Position numbers and translations under genes: made by a program. A DNA stretch of 64,000 nt from positions 1 to 64,000 of the forward strand of contig CAJQUW010014354.1 of the NCBI GenBank assembly GCA_907163375.1, read 5' to 3'. Below, piece by piece: positions 23,082-34,772 of this stretch; positions within the stretch are counted from its first letter, which is position 1; every line of letters begins with the position of its first letter. The notes beneath the pieces are model-generated. The model made no database searches and was not told where the DNA came from. It saw nothing but the letters and a program-made list of their open reading frames with translations. Origin of the DNA: Prostheceraeus crozeri (taxonomy: Eukaryota > Platyhelminthes > Polycladida > Euryleptidae).

Positions 23082-23216
23082 CTGTGGTTGTGATCGAAGT
23101 GATGAACATTTTGTAAACGGATGGTGTCACGTGAAGTCCGTTATCAAATCTTTTACGCTCTAGCGTTAATGCAGCGTGTTTGACATTTTCGAACATTTGA
23201 CATTTGTTTTTCCTAC

Positions 23217-23227
23217 AGGAGGGAATA
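23217..23227 (+). promoter_or_regulatory. Polypurine tract
   Basis: AGGAGGGAATA directly precedes the 3' LTR, where plus-strand DNA synthesis starts. Confidence 0.75.
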
Positions 23228-23446
23228 TGTGGCATAGTGAAATCTATGACATTATATGACGTTTGTTTGTTCACAGCAAACTGTTCCTTTAAATACCCTA
23301 ACTTCTAATGAACTTTGTTATTGGAGAAATTTATGAAAAATACACAGAACTAGTTTCGACCACGAAGTGCTTGTTTTGATTCTCTGACATGTACATACGG
23401 CAAAGTCAATACTGATGTGCATGCGACCCTAACTGAAAACATTACA
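23228..23446 (+). repeat. 3' LTR, 219 bp
   Basis: Same length and sequence as the 5' LTR by eye, followed by the GTCCC duplication. Confidence 0.93.
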
Positions 23447-23451
23447 GTCCC

Positions 23452-24470
23452 ATCTTCACGATGGCCATATGGGACGGGACAAAATGAAGTCATTGGCAAG
23501 ACCGTTATGTTGGTGGCCGAATATTAATGCTGATATTCCGTCAATGTGCTAGATGCAAAATTGACAAACCAAACACGCATCCGAAGTGGACTCCATGGCC
23601 GAATTCTCATGCACCTTTGGCTAGAATACATGCCGACTACTGTGTTTCTTTTCTACAATGGTATTTATGCATTGGTTATCGAAGATAGCTACAGTACGTA
23701 CCCTGAAGTATTTCTCGCCAAATCTGCTACTGCTGAGTTGAGCAAAGCAGCCCTGTGCAAATTCTTCTCGCGCGAAGGTATTCCAAACGCCCTTGCCACC
23801 GATAATGTCACACAATCCACCGAAAAAGGACTACGAGAATGGCTTAAATCAATTGGAGTAACTCATCTTTTTACCGCTCCCCGTCATCCGCGCTCACATG
23901 GCTTGGCAGAACGCTTCGCATAAACTCTAAAGAATGCCGCAAGAGTCATGACGAATTTGAATGCATTATTGATAACTTCTTGATGCAGTAGTGAAATGCT
24001 GAACATGCAACAACAAAAAGAAACCAACACTCCTGTTCAAGGGAAGAAATCTGAGAACGTCATCAGCTCTCAATACGACCGAAGTAATGTTCTTCACAGG
24101 AAATGAATTCAGGCCATCAAACGGTGTAACTGTCAGACCCGTCGGAAGGAGAATGGTCGATATCATCGATGAGGACGACGGTACTCTACACAGAAGGCAC
24201 CTCGATCAAATTCATATCTCAAAACCAACTACATCCATCAAGTGTAAAACTGAAGTAGATCGCTAAAATGAACAGTACGGTGAAACATCTGATGTGGACG
24301 CGAGCATGTCTTTGCAACTATCAACTTCCTCTCACTCTCAAGGTGTTACCGACAGTGTGGATCCTCCCTACACATCTCCAGAAATGACTGTTCTTCCTGA
24401 CACTGAAGTCAGAAGCAAAAGACAAATCAGACCTCATTATCTTCGTGACTACGTGCTTAGTTGAAGGGGG
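23452..24470 (+). pseudogene. Integrase remainder of the older Ty3/gypsy element
   Basis: Pieces in several frames: DGHMGRDKMK and CWWP (zinc region), HADYCVSF (first Asp region), SREGIPNALATDNVTQ (second Asp), HPRSHGLAERFA (catalytic Glu), then a tail near 24060-24240 with RPSNGVTVRPVGRRMVD and a final RSKRQIRPHYLRDYV. Multiple frameshifts and stops show long decay, in contrast to the young element inside it. Confidence 0.7.
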
Positions 24471-24476
24471 AGAAGC

Positions 24477-24720
24477 TGTCACAGTCATGTACGTCTATGT
24501 TCAATTCGTGTTGTTTTTTATGAATGAAGTGATTATTGAAGAACTCGCGGTTCAAGGTTGGTGTCAACCAATCACAGACGTTTAAGTCATCATGGCGTTT
24601 TGTGCGCCAACTTTGAATTAATACTTCTTGTTGATTCGTCTTGTGCGCTAGTGTCTACTAACATCATCTTCAATTATTTCTATCATGTAGCACAGCGGTA
24701 AGCTACTTAATACAACGGTT
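24477..24720 (+). repeat. 3' LTR of the older Ty3/gypsy element
   Basis: It starts TGTCACAG after a polypurine tract. Its 24596-24650 segment matches the fragment at 18058-18110. The right border is uncertain; an end near TTAATACA (about 24712) is possible. Confidence 0.55.
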
Positions 24721-26604
24721 ATGTAGATAACTTGCTTGAGATTTTTAATTGCATTCAAACCTGAATCCAATCCAATATTTCATTACAATCCTAATGCTAT
24801 TACAAACTGTTACTCTGTTATTCATATATTCGTTGCGGTATTAATTTTATACCCAAATAATTGTAGCAAACTGCATTTAAATTCTGAATTTGTCTTCATA
24901 ACAGTTTATAATTTCAGGCTCATGTGTATCAACTTATAAGCATCTGTAATAGATTATAGTTACTTTAAGTGACGAATTCCATCTCATGTATCAAATATGC
25001 TTATTTTGCGTTGTTTCCATTTAATATTCCTGGGTATATTACCTTGATCCAAACTTAATCTGCAATTTCGTCATTTTCCAGCTAATATACCGGAAATACA
25101 AATACACCGGTATATCAAGTGGAATGCTCCGGTAACTTGCCATTTCGGATGTCAAGCATGTGGAGTTAATGTAATCGAACCATCTCTGCAAAGTCTAAAG
25201 CGGAATATCGTGGTATCAGCGCACATGTCTGGCATGCCAAATTCAGAGACTAAAACCCGAATGCAAAGTGATGCAGTAAGAATACCGAATAATGCAGTGA
25301 GTGACAAGCCAGCTGTTAAGTAAAACCACGTGATTCCTAAATCCAATAAATCTTTTTGAATTGAAGTATTGCATACATTAACTGATTGTTTTGATACAAA
25401 CTAACACTATGAAAATTCCTAAAAACACAATTGAAGATGTCAAAATCCAATACACCCAGATATTTGAGGAGGCTTTTCAGTAGGTGGGGTGGTGGAACTA
25501 CAGAAAATAGAACAAGATGCAAATGCCATGCGGCGTGATCATAGACATCGAACATCAACAACTAGGTGGTTAGTGCTTACTGATACGATGTCTATGGGTG
25601 TGTGATGTTGCCACAACCTCTCTTTTGGAAATGCTCAGGGGGGAAATGATTGATCATCCAGGATTTTCTTGGAAAGAGTCTTGCACATGCGCCTTAATCA
25701 ATGCGTCCTAACATGCTGTGAGAGATTCGAACATGACCATTTCTCGAACTCAAGGCCATGAATCGATTGATCATGACTCTAATCGAAGCAGTAGTCGTCC
25801 CGTGCCTATCCAAACCATAGAGTAAATCCAAACATTGTTGGTTTGACGAAGCTGGGAGCGACTCTGACGAAGGATGATGGTGTGATAGTCAATTCAGAAC
25901 AGACAGTGGTTGCTCATGTCATGAAAGCAGTGGAATAAGGAGAATAGAGAAAGACAGGCACCGAAAAACATGAGAGAGAGCAATAGAATAGCGTCATTAT
26001 TCTATGAAAGAAGTGATGACAGAAAATTTTTGGAAAATGTAATGAGATGTAGAAATTTGTTTTAACACCTTTAACTGCAACTGAATATTCAAATATACTT
26101 CGAGGAAGTTAGTTCACGTGTGCGTTACGTCTTTTGGAGTAGCAAGTTCCTGTAAGTAAAATTTTCGTAATTTTTTCAGTTAATGAGATACAATCTTGAG
26201 TTTATATATGTAATATTGCTTTTTCTATTAGAGAACAATCTACCTTTTTTGATCTACTAGCCATGATTGGTTACTGCATGTATAGAATCATGATAGAATG
26301 TCTCTTTGCAGAGACAACATTACTCACCCATTTATTCAAAAAGAAAATAACTATCACACATTAAATTCTTCAACCTGAACATAATGATCCAGGTAAATAT
26401 CAAAATCATCATCAATTCTCGTGAACCTTTTTATTGATTTTGCGTTACTATTGACAATTTTGATGTCTGTTGGTCCTCTAAAAGAACATATGTTCCTTAA
26501 GAGCGGATCCCTTATGGTTTTAAATCTGCGGTAATAAACGCTCATAGTAATGATGATGATTGTGATTTGTTAGAAATACTTGATCGGAATACCATTCATC
26601 TATG
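24721..26604. other. Non-coding, no recognised feature
   Basis: AT-rich unique sequence. A short plus-strand reading frame near 25840-25935 (TKLGATLTKDDGVIV) faintly recalls the RT C-terminal region of LINEs, but it is too weak to call. Confidence 0.4.
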
Positions 26605-26660
26605 GGTGTAGCGATTAGTGATTTTGATAATTAGCCGATTACCGATAAGTCGGCCGATTG
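26605..26660 (-). repeat. hAT-type MITE end, related to 10722-10768
   Basis: GGGTGTAGCGATTAGTG, then AATTAGCCGATTACCGATAAG, is a diverged reverse-complement relative of the MITE end at 10722-10768. Only this end is recognisable. Confidence 0.35.
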
Positions 26661-27993
26661 CTTTAAATTCATCTGAATTGGACATTTTCCTTCTCTGATA
26701 GTGCCATTTAGTGAAAGGATGCATAAATAATGATAGAGTGCAATAAATAAGAAATAAATCAGTTCTTAAATGTGCCATGGAATATGCGTTGTGATGCTAG
26801 TCTAGTTCTATGTTTACCCGAATAATTTTGTAATTTTGAGTTTTTACATCAATTGATAAAAATTGATCAACAAGCATTTGATCAAGCTCTTTTTGGTGTC
26901 GGTCAATTTGAACCTTGATGATCTCTTTCGGCTTATGAAGTGCTCACTTTTCAAACGACGTCACCGATATGACGGAAAGCGACGTTTTCAGATATGAATT
27001 CCTCAACTGACCGAACACAAAGTGGGAACTCATCTTGCCTAGTGAATAATGATGCGAATTTTTCCAAAGCTTAATTTCTTTCCTTTCCGACCGGATCGAG
27101 CTTTTCTAGGAAAGGAGAAAGAAAGCATTTTCATACCATTGACTGTGGTCTTTGTGAAGATTGCTTTTCGGCAAACTATCTGTTCGGACTGTCTTTCTGA
27201 CAAAAGAGTAGAAACTTTCTCCTTCAAAAAACCTTATTCACAAGCTTCGAGTCGGTCATCATGACATAAGATGAATTCGGAACCGAATAAAAACTTTGTT
27301 TACAACTTATGAGTCATCCAACAAGTAGATTTGAATGTGTAGAGCAGACGTCTAGACACCATGGATGCTGAAAGTAAAAAGATGACTTCGTTGGCACCAA
27401 TATATGTAAACAATCTTTCAGCAACATTCAGAAACAGTAAATTATGCAATAAATTTGGGACATCGTGACTTCTCTTAAAGCACACCGATTTCGACATGTA
27501 TACAATGCATCAAAAGAATGCTCAGAGAAAGTCCTTTTACCTCGTGTTTGATTCATTATCATGCTCAAATGCTTCGATATTGAAAATTTGAGATTTTTGA
27601 AAGTGGCTATTTTGACATTTTGACCTCTGTCCACCTCAATGACGGATGCATATTTATAATAGCTGATAGAAAAGCTGAGAACATAAGCTCTCGAATGGTG
27701 TATAGTCTGTCACTAAAATGAAATTCAAAAGCAGGAGAATCGATTGAAGTTTGACATCATTTGCATTGTATTGCAACCAAATTCACATCGGTGACCAGCA
27801 TCAATAAAATAGAGACGAAGAAGGAGAACCGTACAATTTCCCAACCAGTGATATCATGAAAGGACAGAATCCACCCCTGTTATTATGTTGAAAGGTTCTG
27901 AAGTGACTCGTATTTAGTTGCTGTAGGATTGCACTTTCACAAATGATAACTTCATTCGCTGTTTGCAAAAATTAATATATGGGCCGACATTGC
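26661..27993. other. Non-coding, no recognised feature
   Basis: Several ORFs of 60-70 aa occur on both strands without motifs or splice context. Confidence 0.4.
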
Positions 27994-28072
27994 ACGCTTG
28001 GGATTCGAACCCGGGTGCCATTGTTGTACCAGTGAGAACTCCGTCACAAGGCTACAATAGCAGCTTAGTCAG
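27994..28072 (-). repeat. tRNA-like SINE head or tRNA pseudogene
   Basis: On the minus strand GGTTCGAATCC (28001-28011) matches the Pol III B box. The upstream segment TAGCCTTGTGACGGAG could be a degenerate A box. No acceptor stem or clear cloverleaf is seen, so a functional tRNA is unlikely. Confidence 0.4.
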
Positions 28073-29535
28073 GTGCAAGGCGAATGGTTGCATTCCTCAT
28101 TCAACCAGAGACGAGATCGTAGCATGACTATCAAGAATTTGAAAGGCATGAAAAGTTGAGATCAGCGCTTCTTCCAGAGCAGAAACCAAACCCTCGTATG
28201 TATTTTGGAAGCATAGCCGGTCACCTGTTCTTAAGATTATTTTCCTTGCTGTCCTCTAAAAGTTGATACGTCTATATACAGTACATGTATTGTGTTGATT
28301 CTCAATCGAGCATGATTTGCACGGTTTGCAATCATGTCTATCAAAACGAACGCTCAAATCATTAGACATTGATGGCTAGGCTATTTGCTTCCTTGAGACA
28401 CGTAGCACCTCCCTAAAAATTCTATTAATGGATGTAGTTCGGTCCAATTTTCAACCTGGTATCAGTGACTTCATTTCATGACTAGTCAATCTTGGTCATC
28501 CAGTCGAAAAATCGGGAAAATGATATTATATAAAATCAAGGATCTATGATGTTGAGGAAATATTGCGGAATCAGACAGCCTATATTCCACTTGAGTAAGG
28601 AGGCTGCACCGTGCATGTAAATGGGACGCAACATTGTTGTTGTAGTTTTCTCCCTCAAAAAGACGAATGTTTTAGAAAAACTGAATGAAAGTCGGGTCGA
28701 ACTTGAGATTTCTTTTCCGATGAAATGGAGATGGATTTTGACAGCTTATATGTGATGTATTACTCTTCAGAAAGTGAAGAGAGCCAAGCTGCTATAGTTC
28801 GTCCATCCTAACGCTTGATTATACATTGTACAGATCACCAAAAAACAAAAAGTGTTGAATTGTAGCACAGGCTTATTTCTTGTAGTCATCGTATAATTGT
28901 GATGGTTATGGTAAGTGTAGCAAATGTACATTTTAGAATCTGACAGCGAGCAATCCGTTGCTGCAATTGCCTTCTGTAGGCGTGAATGTGTTGCATCGTA
29001 ATCAGCCACTTGTATTTCATTTTGTTAGCTTTTGATGTATGTCATTCAAGAATAATTCAATTGACTTGGGTTCTTAGATTTGCTTGCTTGCATACTACAG
29101 GGTTCCTCTATCAGCCAAACACAGCGAACCTCCTGTCTATTGTGTGACATTCAGCTTCATCATAAATCCTTGACATGACATGAATTTGCAAGGAAACTAA
29201 CGAACAGATAATTGGGAAAGTAATATGAAATAGTCGCAGTGATTCAATACTTTAATATTCAGAGATAAAATTCGTTTCTGAAATTTACCTTTAACAATCG
29301 GCGAGTTCTGTACAGAACGACTAAGTCATGACAAAATGTTTCTGCAAGATATGACAGAATTGATGTGCGTTTCGTTAGCAGGCGCGAGTTGCAATTACGA
29401 TTTGATCTGGAAATGCGCGTTTGCATCAGGGCTGCCACTCTTCCGGTTAATTCCAGTTTTTTCAGAATAAACTAAATAGTGAGAAAATGTTCTGCCAAGG
29501 AACAAATAATTTGGATTTTGAACTATTCTTGATTT
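28073..29535. other. Non-coding, no recognised feature
   Basis: Unique AT-rich DNA up to the minisatellite at 29536. Confidence 0.4.
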
Positions 29536-29889
29536 CGAAAGGGGCCCTTTTTAGATCGCAAATGGCCCTTTAAGATCGCGAGGGGTCCTTTTGAGACTGC
29601 GAAAGGGCACCTTAATGATAGTCAGGGTCCCTTTTGAGATTGTGCAAGGGCCCCTTAAAGATAGTCAGGGTCCCTTTTGAGATTGTGAAATGGCCCTTTA
29701 AGATCGCGAGGGCTCCTTTTGAGACTGCGAAAGGGCACCTTAATGATAGTCAGGGTCCCTTTTGAGATTGTGCAACGGCCCCTTAAAGATAGTCAGGGTC
29801 CCTTTTGAGATTGTGCAAGGGCCCCCTTAAAGATCGTTGGGGCCCCTTCAAGATTGTGAGGGAGCCCTTTTGAGACTACGAAGGGGCCC
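29536..29889. repeat. Minisatellite of GGGCCCTTTT-GAGATTGTG units
   Basis: About a dozen imperfect units of 26-31 bp alternate GGGNCCCTTTT or CCCCTTAA with AGATTGTG/AGACTGCGA/AGATAGTCA. A higher-order block of roughly 125 bp also repeats (29560-29680 versus 29695-29800). GC content is well above the flanks. The array stops exactly at the TTAA of a piggyBac end. Confidence 0.85.
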
Positions 29890-31360
29890 TTAACCTGTTG
29901 AGCCCCGTGGACGTGCGGTGCACGTCCTGTGTTCATTCCTCTAGCTGTTAAGTCAATATTAATCTACACTGTTGCAACTGACTAAGACTTGCTGTGCACG
30001 TCCTTAATTACACAATCCAAGCCGCCTAGTTAAGCGTTAAGCTACACTATCTCAACTGCCCAGTTAAAAATCGGTGTGCATGTAGTTTTCTTTATAAATG
30101 TTTTTAATATTATATATCTAAGTCTTGTCAAAATATATAACGCTGACTTATTAAGTTCGTGGTATAAATAGCTGAAACGAGTTCGTGAATGCATTGAATA
30201 ACAGTTAACTTCGTTGAAATACGGATCGGATAGTCAGATGTATATATCCTAATTTGTAAAAAATAAATTTCCGTCTTTAGGGGATCCTATAATGATTATA
30301 TATGTATTTTGGAATTCTTGATGCTGAAAATTTCGAAAAATTACCATGTATATTCTGCAAAAAACATTGATGTTGCATGAGTGGAATCAAATGTCTATCC
30401 ATCATACGATCGTTAATAAAATAAGAAGAATTTTAAATTGCCATGTCCAAAGTGGGACTATGTTTTCTATGTAGCAATTTGCACAAAATTTGAATTTAAA
30501 GCTTATGATGTCATTTAATTCATTATGATTTGTATACACTCAACGAGGAAACAGGCTACACTCAAAATCAACAGTCAGCGTATAGCAGTGATACATCAAA
30601 ATGGGATTAGATTATACATCAAAATCAGATTATCAGCCGAACAAGTTGCCAATCAGTTGGACAGTATTTTGAGGGATTCGGACGAAACATCATCAAACTC
30701 GTCGTCCAGTGAAGAGGACATTGAGAGTGATAGTGGCATCCAATCGATAGCCGATAGCCAAGATCAGACAAAATGATTGGACTATCCTAGATGAAGGACA
30801 TGACATCCATTTTTCTCAAAAGCAACTGGTATCGATGTGATTAACAATATACCTGATAATGCTCAGGAAAATTAAGCATATTTTCTTGATTTATTTTTTA
30901 GTGACACCTTATAAAATTCAAATTGTTGTGTGATTGGACGAATAAAAAGGCAGAGATAAAATTTGGTGAATAATACGACGTAAATCCTGATGACTTGTTA
31001 CCTACTTCGTTAGCAAAATGGCGTCCAGTCAACGTGTTCGAGATGAGGAAAGTGATAGGGATTTTGCTGTTTATGAAATTGAATCAGAAGACTGAACTTC
31101 GCAACTATTGGTCACGAAAAATCTTATTAATTTATGATACAAATGATACAATTTATGATACATCTGATACAAATTATGATTCGCAATTTGTGGATACTAG
31201 TAATTTTCAAGAGCTGTGGTGGAAATTCAGATTTTTTGAATCGCCAGGAAAAAGTAATTGAACTGTTGATGTTGCAAAGTAGTGAAGGTCGACGATCTGG
31301 TGCTACAGGTGGCCGGATATCTTATCACAAGAAATCGGCATTTCCACGCACTCCTTGAAA
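29890..31360 (+). mobile_element. piggyBac remnant with 5' terminus
   Basis: TTAACCTGTTGAGCCCCGTG at 29890 is a typical piggyBac end (TTAA target, then a CC(C)..GTGGACGT-like terminus). Downstream, transposase pieces lie in shifting frames: an acidic N-terminus with LSAEQVANQLDS and SSSSEEDIESDSG (30614-30775), then YFLDLFF near 30885, then SLAKWRPVNVFEMRKVIGIL with LRNYWS (31008-31112), matching the start of the DDE_Tnp_1_7 domain. A TATGATACAAATGATACAAT-like expansion at 31130-31185 disrupts it. The catalytic part is mostly gone and no 3' terminus is found. Confidence 0.65.
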
Positions 31361-31539
31361 CGTTTTATCGCCACGACGAAATAAGCAGCGCCCAGCAAGG
31401 AAATGTCGAATTTTCGCGCTTTGATGCACAATGTGCGCGTAGAGTTAAGTTTATCTAAACATTTGAAGTATTGTATTTCCTTCAGAATCTAAATTTGAAT
31501 GAAATTTTTCAATTATCTTCAAAAGTCCACTAATCGGCA

Positions 31540-31790
31540 TCGGCAAAGATGCATCGGGAGTTTGGTGGTACCAATGTACCCCGCATGACGACAATGCCAC
31601 TCCACATCGTGCTGCATCATTGCAGGATTTCAGGCAGCAGCATGGGATTGGTGGCCGTCACTCTCTCCAGACATGAACCCGATTGATTGTTTGGAGCTAC
31701 ATGACAAAACACACGTGAGCTACATGTGGGATTGCCTTCTCAATGCCCACGGAGGTCACACTCAATATTGAATTGATTTAAATTTCAATA
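31540..31790 (+). pseudogene. Tc1/mariner transposase fragment
   Basis: Pieces in two frames read HDDNATPHRAASLQDF and WPSLSPDMNPIDCLE, then CLLNAHGGHTQY. These are the second catalytic Asp with its flanking PH motif, the SPDxNPI(E/D) motif at the third catalytic site, and the C-terminal GGHTRY-like end of Tc1-type transposases. At least one frame shift separates them. The N-terminal half and inverted repeats are absent. Confidence 0.65.
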
Positions 31791-33473
31791 AAGCTATACA
31801 TATGCTGCTGAAATACTACCGGTTATTAATTTCATAATAAATTAATAATCGATTAAACGGATTAGCTATATTATGATTAATTAACAAGAATTTCATTTCA
31901 CATAGTTACATGTACAATTTATTATTTATTCACATCCGCAAGTAATAACAAATGCGTTTCAATCAGCAAAGTATATAGATAATTAATTAGTCTTCAACAG
32001 GACCAAAATTTGTCTTTCAAAGATTGACATCATCATATACCATGGAAATCAAACACGGTAGGTTTGATTCCGCATTGTTGTGAACATTATTCTCAACTGT
32101 CATTGTAATTGACAGAGATAGAAAAATAGCGCTGTCCAGTTTTAAAGTTTGCTTAAATTTAAGAGGCCACTGCAAGCATGTGTCGTTGATGAGGTGGTTA
32201 GTTTTGTTTCCGTTTATGATAATAGTTTTAGTGCGGTCTCAAATTTACTTTTAATATGGCAACTTCAAATTGGGGGGGGGTGGGGTGGAATCGCATTGGT
32301 GACCCCGCGACACTTTTCCAGAGTGGCCGGGCCACCCTTGTACCCCCCCCCATTCCACGGCCAATGAATGTAGAGGCTAATTTTCTTTTACTCAAGTCTG
32401 AAATATGATATGTCCGGTTTTGTTTGTTTTGCCTTTTCGACTTAAAAAGCGACATCATACCGCGTTCATAAAAACGTGCTCAAGAAAATTGGGATCTTTT
32501 CCGTTATACCCCCTCCACTAATGCATTTCCTTGAAATCAAAATATTAAGCCCCCTCCACTCAAAAAACACGAAAGTTTAATCCAAATTATCTTTTATATA
32601 CCTTACCTCTATGAAGGAGGGCAGAAGGAGATGATGTCTCCCAAAATATGCTGAAAACAGTTTTCATTACTGGCTAACATTCGTGCGACATTCTCTTCGG
32701 TAGCATCTCCATCTTATACCATTTGAGGTCATTTCATGACCATTTGAACAGAGTCGTGTGGTGTGAGGATGCCTTTATCTCTCAGAAAGTTGATGGCGCT
32801 CTCAGGCGATGAGATCGTTGATGCAAGTTGAAGCAAGTTAGTTGCCATATCCTACTTATGTTAACCTTACGTTAAGATCGTGCGAAGACGTCATTATATG
32901 AGTCATGAGTCATTTTTTATTGCAGTGACATTCGGAAGAGGGATAGGCAGTATTTACGCATTTATATTTTCTATTGGACTGAATTGTTGATAAAGTTTGA
33001 GAGGAATGACAGTGGAGGAGGTATAACGGAAAAGATCCGAAAATTGTCGAATGTTGGTCTCATCGATAAGTCAGCGATGTCATCCATATATTTGATGAGA
33101 TGAGTGATGCTATGCTTGGTTGGTTAATTGAAACATGAAGCTAATGCAGTCTTCACGGTGTGCCACAATCAATTGATCGATGTGCATTCTTCTTTCTCAA
33201 ATACGCCGAATTGAGGAACAAAATATTTTCACTATACCATAATTCTGCGCAATATGAATTTGACAGATGAAGTTAAGGAAGATGTTCTCATGATTTACTT
33301 AAAGTTAGTAGTATATAGTTATTTTCGTTTATGTCAATTAGCCTTGTCATCAGCTCTTTAAATGAAGGCATTAAATTTGTCCTTTTCTCATGATAGTCAT
33401 GACAATTATCATGATGTCGCTTATTTCTTGACATTGGCTTATGTACTATGAATCATAAGGTACCGCAACATTT
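31791..33473. other. Non-coding, with a G-run/C-run pair and an inverted repeat
   Basis: It holds a run of G at 32270-32278 and a run of C at 32344-32352 flanking a GC-rich core, plus the inverted repeat entered separately at 32483-33046. No gene is seen. Confidence 0.4.
32483..33046. repeat. Inverted repeat pair, candidate MITE
   Basis: GGATCTTTTCCGTTATACCC at about 32492 and its reverse complement near 33018-33037 belong to ~35-bp arms with a few mismatches, enclosing about 500 bp without coding potential. Target duplication not identified. Confidence 0.4.
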
Positions 33474-33675
33474 GAACATAAAGTACATTACTAAATTCAC
33501 ACTAGAAAAGTAATCAAAAACAATTTGAGGATATGGATGTGGAAGCATGGCCACTCAGTCTGCAGGTATGACAATGGCTTCAGTAATTGGAATCGTAAGA
33601 CCGCACAACTATAGAACATAAAGTACGTTACTAAATTCACACTAGGGTAATCAAAACAATTTGAAGATATGGATG
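33474..33675. repeat. Direct repeat of about 65 bp, two copies
   Basis: GAACATAAAGTACATTACTA at 33474 and GAACATAAAGTACGTTACTA at 33614 begin two related segments that both end near AGGATATGGATGT/AGATATGGATGT. Spacing is about 140 bp. Confidence 0.6.
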
Positions 33676-34590
33676 TTCTAGAAGATAATTTTTATTCGTC
33701 GGTCATCTCAAAGACAAGTTATTGTTGGCTAGTTATTTCTAATTGCAATATATGATTAATCAATTGGCTAATTTTCTATAGATATTGTTGGCTCATAGTG
33801 ATTCGTCTTTATAACTGTAGGCCTATTCCCACAAGTATCGATGCAAATATGAAAATCAAGCAGCATGACTGCATATGACACCGCAACTTCAATTGTAGAG
33901 ACGAGTATTCACGATGATGGGGATCTGGGACTTTTTGACAAGAATGCTTTACTTTTATCGACGAAGTTGGAAAGGATGTGCTTCCATTGGTTGAGCAATC
34001 AATGAAGAAATATGAATATAGAAATTTTCATGCGAGATATGCTGATCTTAGACGTTCTTCACAGGAATATAATCTTCGAACTTGCATGGTTTTATTTAGA
34101 TTTCCATGAAATGATCTGAGTATTGTTGAACAATGAAATTTCCCCTTTGTTTTTAGTTTTACGATTGAGAGCATAAGCAAATCTGATACGCTCCGAAGTT
34201 AGGGCTAGTTTCATTTCTTATGAATTGCTCTTCAACCTCCTCAACATTAGAATGAAAATCCGGGCCAAGTGCGAAGTATGCTTGAGGCAGTGTTCCCATC
34301 CTCTGCAGAAATTCGGAAAATCCTGCAGAAAATCGAACGGAAATTTTTTAAACAGTGAAAACAGTGGTAAATGAAATGAATTGCTTGAAAATTATTCCTC
34401 AATTAATTCAACAAGCTAAATCAAACTAATTTAGTTTCTCTCGTATCCAATTTTCACTCTGTGAACCGACTGTTCCATCCAATATCGTACGGTAAGCCCT
34501 GTATCAATATATGAACTATACCAGGTAGCGCATCTTAGTTTGTTGAAGAATGTCAATGTCAATTCCTGAAACTTTCTTCAATTCCTTCAG
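33676..34590. other. Mostly non-coding, one suspicious open stretch
   Basis: The segment 33937-34112 reads FIDEVGKDVLPLVEQSMKKY and continues as a 50-residue protein-like stretch on the plus strand, but no clear donor follows. It could be a lost exon upstream of the coiled-coil exon at 34591. Confidence 0.3.
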
Positions 34591-34772
34591 AACTAAAATC
34601 AAAAGAGAGCGAATTACTGAAGCGGAAAGAAAATTTAGCAGAGGATGAGGAGGAAATGAACGAGATGCTGAAGGCATACCAACAAAAATTGCAGGCAATC
34701 CAAACAAAAAGAAGAGCCATTGAGACACAAGAAATGAATTATCAAAGAAAAAGAAAAAAAGTAAATGACTGA
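34591..34772 (+). CDS. Coiled-coil terminal exon, unrecognised gene
   Basis: A good acceptor (CAATTCCTTCAG) is followed by a phase-1 open segment of about 60 residues: ELLKRKENLAEDEEEMNEML, then AYQQKLQAIQTKRRAIETQE and a basic end, stop TGA at 34770-34772. The composition (Glu/Lys/Gln, Leu at heptad spacing) is a clear coiled coil. There is no ATG in the segment, so it is an exon rather than a small gene. A GTAAAT at 34761 could instead be a weak donor. It lies on the same strand as the ubiquitin-like gene 3-10 kb downstream, but the phases do not link them directly. Confidence 0.5.

Larger units (their letters stand above)
18580..23446 (+). mobile_element. Young Ty3/gypsy (Mag/K02A2.6-like) LTR retrotransposon
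   Basis: The 4867-bp element has 219-bp LTRs that appear identical by eye, TG..CA ends, a primer-binding-like site, gag-pol, a polypurine tract and a GTCCC duplication. The lineage follows from the YLDD catalytic motif, the LDLSEAYLQLPL segment and integrase features typical of K02A2.6-like elements. The identical LTRs imply a recent insertion, yet pol carries three frame breaks. It sits inside the integrase N-terminal region of an older relative. Confidence 0.92.
18058..24720 (+). mobile_element. Old Ty3/gypsy element, internally deleted and interrupted by a younger one
   Basis: A 5' LTR fragment (18058-18110) shares GTTTTGTGCGCCAACTTTGA and neighbouring bases with the 3' LTR near 24596-24650. 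It runs directly into RNase H coding sequence (18093-18579), so gag, protease and most of RT are deleted. Integrase continues on the far side of the nested element (23452 on), ending with a C-terminal tail near 24460, a polypurine tract (GAAGGGGGAGAAG) and the 3' LTR from about 24477. The 3' LTR end and the target duplication are not identifiable. Confidence 0.7.

Noticed and set aside
25840..25935. Possible LINE RT C-terminal segment (LGATLTKDDGVIV)
   Set aside because: Too short and isolated; no other RT motif nearby.
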